In this document: one piece after another, positions 1 through 6,200 of the stretch
Position numbering within the stretch: the stretch's first letter is position 1
Layout of the letters: each line of letters starts with the position of its first letter
Source of the DNA: CAYMRB01 sp964392615
GTDB lineage: Bacteria > Planctomycetota > UBA8108
Length of the DNA: 12,222 nucleotides
Assembly (NCBI GenBank): GCA_964392615.1
Contig: CAYMRB010000313.1
Coordinates: forward strand, 1-12,222
Direction of reading: 5' to 3'
Program-made: the position numbers and the translations under genes
The notes under the pieces: generated by a model
Databases searched by the model: none
What the model saw: the letters and a program-made list of their open reading frames with translations, nothing else
Told to the model about the DNA's origin: nothing

Positions 1-1262
1 TGTTCTTCTTCTACTCCGGGCACGCGAGCCACGAGGGCCTCCTGGTCGGGGGGACCCTGCTGCCCTTCGAGGAGCTGCGCGTGGCGCTCGGTGCCTCCCC
101 GGCCAGGACCCGCGTCGCCTTCCTGGACGCCTGCCAGTCCGGCGGCCTGGTACGGACCAAAGGGGGGCGGACCGTGCCCGTCGTCGAGGCGGACTTCGAC
201 AGCGACCGGAGCTACTCGGGGCGCATCGTCGTCACCTCCAGCGCCGCCGACGAGGTCTCGCAGGAGTCCGATGAGCTGCAGGCCTCCTTCTTCACCCACT
301 CGCTCGTTTCCGGGCTGCAGGGCCTGGCGGACGACTCGGGCGACGGGCGGGTCTCGCTGGACGAGCTGTACCGCTACGTCTATGGGAACACGGTGGAGCG
401 GACGCTGGCCGAAGGGGTCGCCACGCAGCACCCCACCCACGACTTCGACGTCGCGGGACGGGGGCACCTGGTCCTCACGCGACTCAACATCGGGGACACC
501 TACCTGGTGTTCCCGGCGGAGCTGCGGGGCCGCCTCTACGTGCGGGGGGAGACGGGCGGGCTCCTGGCCGAGTTCTCCAAGCGGGACGACCGGCCGCGGC
601 GCCTGTCCGTTGCACCGGGAGTGTACTGGGTCGGGCAGCGGTCCGAGGGGCGCTTGCTGGAGCAGACCTTCCGGGTCGCTCCCGGACAGGCGACGTCCGT
701 CGAGCTCGGCCGGATGGTCGTGGGGCCGGGCGACGGCGCGGTGGCCGTGGCCAAGGGAGGGGGCGGGCCGGCCACGGTCCTGGCCGCCGGCTACCGGCTC
801 GGAGGCGGGTACCTGCAGGACGCCAGCCCGGTCCACGGCGCCGTGCTCTCCTACGCGACGACGCTGGGTCCCCTGGGCGTCGGGGCGGCCGCGGGCGTCG
901 GGCTGAGCCGGTACGCTCGCCACGACCACATCGACGTCGAGCTCCTCGAGCTGGAGCTCGCCCTGCGCGTCCGGCGGGTCCTCTGGCGGACCGACCGCTT
1001 CGAGACGGCGCTGGCGGTGGAGGGGGCGCTGCTGCGGATCTACCAGGAGGCCCGGCGCGCGACGGCTCCGGTCGAGGTCGACATCACGAGCCACGCGTTC
1101 CGCTACGGTGTCGGGGTGGAGGCCGGGCTGCGGGCGGCCGGCGTGGTGTGGCTGGTGGCCGGGGCACGGCTGGGGCACACGGTCTACGCAGGCCCCGGCG
1201 GGAGCACTGAGATGGCGTTCACCCCCGCGCTGACCCTCGGGCCAGCGGTGGAGGTCCCGTGA
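1..1262 (+). CDS. Caspase-family (peptidase C14-like) protein with beta-rich C-terminal region, 5' truncated
   Basis: The open frame runs in from the window edge (first full codon at 3), so the N-terminus is missing. Seen: a run FFFYSGHAS with the likely catalytic His codon at 21-23, then FLDACQSGG with the likely catalytic Cys at 132-134. This His/Cys dyad spacing is that of bacterial caspase-like/orthocaspase peptidases. An EF-hand-like loop (DxSxDGxVxxxE, 330-365) follows, as in many bacterial caspases, and could bind calcium. After the peptidase comes a PEGA- or carboxypeptidase-regulatory-like beta segment (about 500-720), a Gly-rich linker, and a beta-rich region (about 770-1262) of alternating Gly/Val/Leu/Arg strands that may be a small barrel or surface module; that last assignment is a guess. 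GTG at 81 is internal because it lies after the catalytic His. The stop overlaps the next start (GTGA). Gly GGG and Arg CGG codons are much commoner than in later genes. Substrate unknown. Confidence 0.85.
   Translation, partial: FFFYSGHASHEGLLVGGTLLPFEELRVALGASPARTRVAFLDACQSGGLVRTKGGRTVPVVEADFDSDRSYSGRIVVTSSAADEVSQESDELQASFFTHSLVSGLQGLADDSGDGRVSLDELYRYVYGNTVERTLAEGVATQHPTHDFDVAGRGHLVLTRLNIGDTYLVFPAELRGRLYVRGETGGLLAEFSKRDDRPRRLSVAPGVYWVGQRSEGRLLEQTFRVAPGQATSVELGRMVVGPGDGAVAVAKGGGGPATVLAAGYRLGGGYLQDASPVHGAVLSYATTLGPLGVGAAAGVGLSRYARHDHIDVELLELELALRVRRVLWRTDRFETALAVEGALLRIYQEARRATAPVEVDITSHAFRYGVGVEAGLRAAGVVWLVAGARLGHTVYAGPGGSTEMAFTPALTLGPAVEVP
1250..1254 (+). promoter_or_regulatory. Ribosome binding site for the dockerin-type lipoprotein
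   Basis: GGAGG lies inside the 3' end of the caspase gene, four bases before the GTG at 1259. The spacing is slightly short, but it supports the overlapping GTG start over the next in-frame GTG at 1274, and suggests translational coupling with the caspase. Confidence 0.5.
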
Positions 1263-2155
1263 GGCCGGCGGCCGTGGGACGTGGCGGATCGTTGCCGTGG
1301 CTGCTCGCGGAGCAGGTGCTGGTCGTCCTCGCCTGCGCGGGCTGCACGCCCCTGGACGACATCGGTCAGGCCGGGCAGGAGGCCGGTGAGGGAGGCGACG
1401 CGGCGGAGGGCGAAGGCGAAGGCGAAGGTGAGGGCGAAGGCGAGGGCGACGGCGACGGCGCCGGCGACGCCGACGGCGAGGGCGCGGGCGAGGGCGGCGA
1501 CGAACACGAAGACGAAGACGTCGCCGGCAACGGCAAGCTCGTGATCGACACGCGCCGAGGTGACGCACTGCCCTTTGCAGTCGAGTCGGTTGCCGACCTC
1601 GTCGGCGCGACAATCGAAATCACGGACGCCGAAGGTGCCGTGGTGCTCGTCGGAGAGATCTCGAACCTGCGCGTCAACCCACCGCGCGGCAACAACCGCG
1701 GCGGGAACGGCAACGGCCGACCGGATGACGGCGACACTGGCGAAGGTGACGGCGACACCGGCGAAGGTGACGGCGACGCAGGAGATGGCGAGGACGGTGG
1801 TGATGGTGGTGGTGGGGACGGCGCCGTCGCTCAGCTGATCGACGAGTCCGTCTTCCAGGTTGTGGGCCGTCACGACGCGTCGTTCCGACGCGGTGACGCG
1901 AATGAGGACGCCGTTCTCGACATCTCCGATGTCATGCAGCTCCTGATGGTCCTCTACTCCGGAGCGACGCCGCCCGCCTGCGACGACGCGATGGATGCGA
2001 ACGATGACGGCACCGTCGAGCTGACCGACGCGATCGTCGTACTCGACTACCTGTTCCGCGGTGGCGATCCACTGCCGAGCCCGAGCGAGGAGGCCGGTTT
2101 CGACCCGACTCCCGACAGCCTGTTCTGCGAAGAGATCCCGGCGTCGAGAATCTGA
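1259..2155 (+). CDS. Dockerin-type lipoprotein with Gly/Glu/Asp-rich repeats
   Basis: A 298-residue predicted envelope lipoprotein. A hydrophobic segment (12-28) ends in ACAGC, making Cys29 the likely lipidated residue; Cys at -3 and Glu18 within the hydrophobic stretch are atypical, so signal peptidase II processing is probable, not certain. Residues 50-85 are an acidic (E/D)G low-complexity tract. Residues 90-140 look like a small beta domain. A second acidic tract (about 157-187) has a 7-residue repeat. The C-terminus holds two calcium-loop repeats of dockerin type: D213, N215, D217, D221, D224 and D246, N248, D250, E254, D257, each followed by an amphipathic helix ending YSG or LFRGG. Cys241 and Cys290 could form a disulfide. 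The tail matches the paired repeat common on secreted planctomycete proteins. It shares a GTGA overlap with the caspase and is followed by a terminator, so the two are probably cotranscribed. No enzymatic domain is seen. Confidence 0.8.
   Translation: MRPAAVGRGGSLPWLLAEQVLVVLACAGCTPLDDIGQAGQEAGEGGDAAEGEGEGEGEGEGEGDGDGAGDADGEGAGEGGDEHEDEDVAGNGKLVIDTRRGDALPFAVESVADLVGATIEITDAEGAVVLVGEISNLRVNPPRGNNRGGNGNGRPDDGDTGEGDGDTGEGDGDAGDGEDGGDGGGGDGAVAQLIDESVFQVVGRHDASFRRGDANEDAVLDISDVMQLLMVLYSGATPPACDDAMDANDDGTVELTDAIVVLDYLFRGGDPLPSPSEEAGFDPTPDSLFCEEIPASRI
1406..1459 (+). repeat. In-frame hexanucleotide repeat coding (Glu/Asp-Gly)n
   Basis: Nine consecutive six-base units of the form GAR-GGN or GAC-GGC (residues 50-67 of the lipoprotein), decaying into related units up to about 1498. 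The period keeps the reading frame, so slippage would change the length of the acidic spacer without a frameshift. Such tracts are also weak points for assembly. Confidence 0.85.
1727..1789 (+). repeat. Three 21-bp tandem units coding a DGDTGEG-type heptapeptide
   Basis: Units at 1727-1747, 1748-1768 and 1769-1789. The first two differ at a single base (ACT versus ACC); the third is diverged. The encoded heptapeptides are DGDTGEG, DGDTGEG and DGDAGDG, forming an acidic, flexible linker just before the dockerin-type tail of the lipoprotein. Confidence 0.85.
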
Positions 2156-2220
2156 ACCTAGCCCAAACCTGCGCATAACGCGCACACGGGGAAGCTGGCT
2201 CCAGCCGCCGGTTTTCCCCT

Positions 2221-2257
2221 GGGGAGGCGGTTTCAGCCACCGCCTCCCCCCTTTATT
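2221..2257 (+). terminator. Rho-independent terminator after the lipoprotein gene
   Basis: A perfect 10-bp GC-rich stem (GGGGAGGCGG at 2221-2230 pairing with CCGCCTCCCC at 2240-2249) with a nine-base loop, followed by a short T-rich tract (CCTTTATT). It lies 65 bp after the lipoprotein stop and 61 bp before the next gene. A smaller hairpin (TGCGC-ATAAC-GCGCA, 2170-2184) precedes it. It separates the caspase–lipoprotein unit from the cohesin–regulator unit. The rest of the 163-bp gap must hold the promoter of the next unit; I see only a weak candidate (TTGCGA at 2275-2280, TAGCCT at 2298-2303, 17-bp spacing) and do not call it. Confidence 0.85.
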
Positions 2258-2318
2258 CTCTCCTCAGCCTGGTCTTGCGATGGGACGTCGCGAGGGATAG
2301 CCTGGATTTTTCCATACC

Positions 2319-3236
2319 ATGCCCCGAGCTGCTTCCTCCACCTATTGTCGATTTGGCGCGTGTTCGGCCGTCGTGATTTGCATCGCGGTCGCGCTGGTGC
2401 GTGGAACGTGCGGCGAGCCGATCGCCCCGCCGGCGGTCGACTTCACGATTCCGCACGTCGTCGGACGCCCGGGCGGTACGGTGGAAGTACCTCTTCGGCT
2501 GGAAGCGACGCGGGGGCTTTCCATGGTGGTCGCCAGCATCGAATACGACCCTTCGATACTGCAGCTGATCGAACCACACCTGTCTCAGCCTCTCATGCAG
2601 CTGCGCGAACGCGTCCCCGAGGGCGACTTCGAATTCACGTGGGACCATGACAACGAGGCCGGGTGGCTGCAGGTTCAAGTCGTCGTCGACTACGAGGGCC
2701 GCGAAGACTACTCGATACCTCCCGGACTCGTGAGGAATGCCTTCGTGCTCGAGTTCGCTCTCGATGAGGACGCGGCGGTAGGCCGCTATCCGATCCGTTT
2801 CAGCCTCCCGGGCGACGCCCGATTCCCAGGACGCTTCGAGCGCGACGGCGAGCCGGCATACAACGTGGCCAGAGAACCCGGGCTGCCGACGGTCCGCCCG
2901 GGCGAAGGCGAGGACGATCTCGGCGACACGATGATACCGACCGTGCACAACGGCACGGTCCTCGCCGTTATCGGCGACGTCGGGTTCTTCCTGCGGGGAG
3001 ACGCGAACCTCGACGAGCGCGTGGACATCTCGGATCCGCTTCGCATCCTGGACGTGCTCTTCTCCGCGGGCGAACCCCTTCTGTGCCCGGAGGTCGCGGA
3101 CCATACCGACGACGGCGAAGTCGATATCAGCGACTCGATCTCGCTCCTGCACAGCCTCTTCCTCGACAGCGCCGACAGCGAGCCCACGTCTGACGAGCCG
3201 CTGACGATTCCCTGCGCGCTACCGAGCGAACGGTGA
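2319..3236 (+). CDS. Secreted cohesin-like and dockerin-type protein
   Basis: A 305-residue predicted exported protein. Residues 1-33 contain a hydrophobic core (about 16-27) typical of a Sec signal; no good lipobox is present despite Cys32. Residues 38-190 resemble a cohesin-type beta-sandwich: a GGTVEVPLRL strand, then VVASIEYDPSILQLIEP, the 'phi-phi-DPxxLxL' signature of that fold. The C-terminus has two dockerin-type calcium loops: D228, N230, D232, D236, D239 and D261, T263, D265, D269, D272, with Cys256 and Cys299 placed as in the lipoprotein upstream. Having both module types in one chain allows self- or cross-association, though binding specificity cannot be read from sequence. The ATG at 2319 has no clear Shine-Dalgarno. 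The stop overlaps the next gene's GTG by four bases, placing it in an operon with the kinase regulator, for which it may be a secreted partner or output (inference). Confidence 0.8.
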   Translation: MPRAASSTYCRFGACSAVVICIAVALVRGTCGEPIAPPAVDFTIPHVVGRPGGTVEVPLRLEATRGLSMVVASIEYDPSILQLIEPHLSQPLMQLRERVPEGDFEFTWDHDNEAGWLQVQVVVDYEGREDYSIPPGLVRNAFVLEFALDEDAAVGRYPIRFSLPGDARFPGRFERDGEPAYNVAREPGLPTVRPGEGEDDLGDTMIPTVHNGTVLAVIGDVGFFLRGDANLDERVDISDPLRILDVLFSAGEPLLCPEVADHTDDGEVDISDSISLLHSLFLDSADSEPTSDEPLTIPCALPSER

Positions 3237-6200
3237 CGCGAAAGGCTCGGCCCGAGAGGACATCCGCTCGCCGCCGTGCCTCGTCGGGCCTCCGAGCCCG
3301 CCGCCCTCGTCACCCGCGCTACCGAATCATCCGCAAGCTGGGCAGCGGCGGCCACGCCACGGTCTGGCTCGCTCGTGACGTTCTCGCACCCGACAGCGAG
3401 TTCGCGCTCAAGGTCGCGCACGACGAGGAGTCGTCAGCGCGACTGATCGACGAGTATCGACTCCTGCGCGGACTGCGACACTCGGCCGTTCCACAAGCGT
3501 ACGACGGCGGGCGTCTGCCGGACTCGGGCGACGCATACATGGCGCTCGAACACATCGACGCGCCCGACCTCGCCAAGCATGCCGCCGAGCTCCGGCGTCA
3601 TGGCGCCGACGGCCTCGACGAGCTGGTCCGCGTCCTCCTCGAGATCGCCGTCGGCCTGGACTATCTGCACCGAAACGACGTCCTCCACCTGGACCTGAAG
3701 CCGCAGAACGTCGTCTGCCCTCAACCTCTCGTCAAGCTGCTCGACTTCGGTGTCGCGCGGCCCGCGGACCGCGGCCGAGTCGAGATCGACGCCGGCACGG
3801 CGCACTACGCCGCCCCCGAAGTGCTGGCATCGGGCCACGGCGACGCGAGATCCGATCTCTACTCGCTCGGCGCCCTGATGTACACCTGCATCACCGGCCG
3901 CCGAGCGATGCGCGGTCGATCGCTCGAGGAGATCCGCCAGGCCCAATTGCAGGAGTCGCCGTCGCTTCCCGCGAAGACGCCGCGGGGCCTGGCGCCCATC
4001 ATCTCCACACTGCTGGAATACAACCCGGCCAATCGCTACCGCGATGTGTCCGAGGTGCTCGGCGCACTGCGACAGATCGCTCCGGACGACGATGAGGGCA
4101 GTCGACCTCGAGCGCTCGAGGAACCGAGGCTCGCGGGACGACGGCGCGAGCTCGGCGTATTCTGTCGCTGGTTGGATCGACTGAGGAACGGACGAGGACC
4201 GGGCCTCCTCGCCGTCGAAGGCGACGCCGAGATGGGGAAATCGGGCCTGGTCGGCATGTTCCAAACGGAGCTGGGCGCCGCCGGCGTGCGACACGTCGCG
4301 CTGTCCTGTCACACGCTCGGCCAGGACCCGGCCTTTCGCACGGCCGTTCGATACGTCCTCCTCTCGCTGCCGAAGCAGCTCGCGCAGACAGGCAGGTCCG
4401 CCCTCCTGCGGACGTTTCTAGATCTCGGCAAGACCCGCGCGGCCGAGCTCGATCTGACGCGGATGACGCTAGGCCAGGTGCACGACCGCGTCGTTCGCGA
4501 AGCCTGGGCGCTGACCGCCGGAGCCGCGGACGAGCCGATCGTCCTGATGCTCGAAGATCTGCACCTGGCAGACGCGTTGACGGTGGAGTTCGTGCGACGG
4601 CTCGCGACGCTGTCCATCGCCGGCCTCGAACGCGTCGGCGTGATCGCCTCGACGAGAGACGACGCGGACGCGTTGCTGCGAACCGCTCGCGACGACATGC
4701 TCGTCGAGAAGATTCGTCTGGGCCCGCTTTCCGCATCCCACCGACGGGAGTCGCTCGCGCCGCTTGCTCCGCGGCTTCCCCGTGATGCGATCGCGCGGAT
4801 AGCGTCCGTGTCGAAGGGGATTCCCGGCCAACTCGTACGCCACGCCCACCGCGCCCTCGCCAGCTCGACCCTCGAGCTCCCCGTCGCCGACGGCGCGACG
4901 AGCCCGCGCGAGTACTTGCGCGACCGCATCGCGAAACTGTCGCAAGCCGAACGCCAAGCCCTGCTCTTCGTGGCGCTCCGAGGCCAGCCGACGCCGAGAT
5001 CGACGCTCGCGTCACTGACGGATGACTCCCCGGCGGCAACCGCGACCGTATCGATCGACCTGCTGCGAGTCGGCCTTGTCAAGGAGACGAGCACCGGTCT
5101 CTACCCGAGCCAAGATTGCCCGGTGGACGACATCGTCGGCGACACCGACGAGCGGACGATCCGGCACGCTCACGACAGGATCGCCGCGCTCCACCTGAAG
5201 GCGGGCGACGCAGGCCCTCGTACGGCCCTTCACCTGCTGCGCGCCGGAAAGCGACGCCGCGCCATCGAGCTGCTGGAACAATCAGCCCCGGAGCTCGACC
5301 TGGGCGGCAACGTCGACCTCGCCGTTCGCATCTACGACGAATTCCTCGAACACGGCCGCAGCGGTCGGACCCGCTGCTGGTTGCTCGAGCGAGCCGCGGA
5401 TTGCCTGGTCAAGCGCGGCCGACTGTCCGAGGCGACCGACCGATATGCCGAGATCCTCGACTTGCCGCGCCTGAACGCGGCCATCCGGCTGCGAGTCTCC
5501 CGCAAGCTCGGCGGCGCCTTTCAGCGGTCGGGAAACTCGCAGCAGGCGCGCGCGGCCTTGGAAGCGGCGCTGGTCCTCGCCGAGCGCGAGCCGCGTTCGA
5601 ACGAGCACTTGCTCATTCTCTACGAGCTCGCGGCGCTCGAGCTCTTCCTCGGCGAGTTCGCTTGCGCGACGTCCCACGCACGGGCGGGGCACGGGATTCT
5701 CGATGCCCTGACGCCGCAAGCTCTGCCGGACTCGGACGCGGCGTATCACCGGCTGAACTTCCGCTCCATACTCGGCAACGTCTTCCTGCGACAATTCGAT
5801 TTCGACGCTGCCATCGCCGAATTCGAGGAAGGCCTCGATCTCGCGGGATCGACGGGATCGATGACCAACGAAGCCGTCCTGCTGAACAACCTGGGCCTGG
5901 CGTACCGCCAGTCGAACCGGTTGGGCGCGGCTCTGCGCGTGTACCGTCGCGCAGCGAAGGTCGCGTCGACGGGGGGCGACGACACCGCGCTGTTCAGCAT
6001 CCAATGCAACGAGGCCGCCGTGCTGTCCCGACTCGGAAGACTGCGCGAGGCCCGCAAGCGCCTCGTCGCACTCGAGAGGCAGCCTCTGACGGCGGAGTCG
6101 GTGCGTGCGCGACTCTTCCTCGCACATACGAAAGGCCTCGTGCAGCGCATCGAGCGCTCGGACGCTCGCAGTACGTGGGAGCAGAGCCTGCGGCTGTCCG

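Noticed and set aside
81..83. GTG as the true start of the caspase gene
   Set aside because: The frame is open to the window edge and the catalytic His codon lies upstream at 21-23.
1366..1758. - strand Ser/Pro repeat frame of 130 codons
   Set aside because: It is the complement of the (Glu/Asp-Gly) repeat; low complexity, with no start signal.
2205..2230. Alternative hairpin CCGCC (2205-2209) with GGCGG (2226-2230) that would compete with the terminator
   Set aside because: Only five pairs with a 16-base loop, against a perfect 10-bp terminator stem; not enough to propose attenuation.
2156..2318. Sigma-54 (-24/-12) promoter before the cohesin–regulator unit
   Set aside because: I looked for GG-N10-GC with TTGC at -12 here and at 8447-8508 and found no convincing match, so self-regulation through sigma-54 is not supported.
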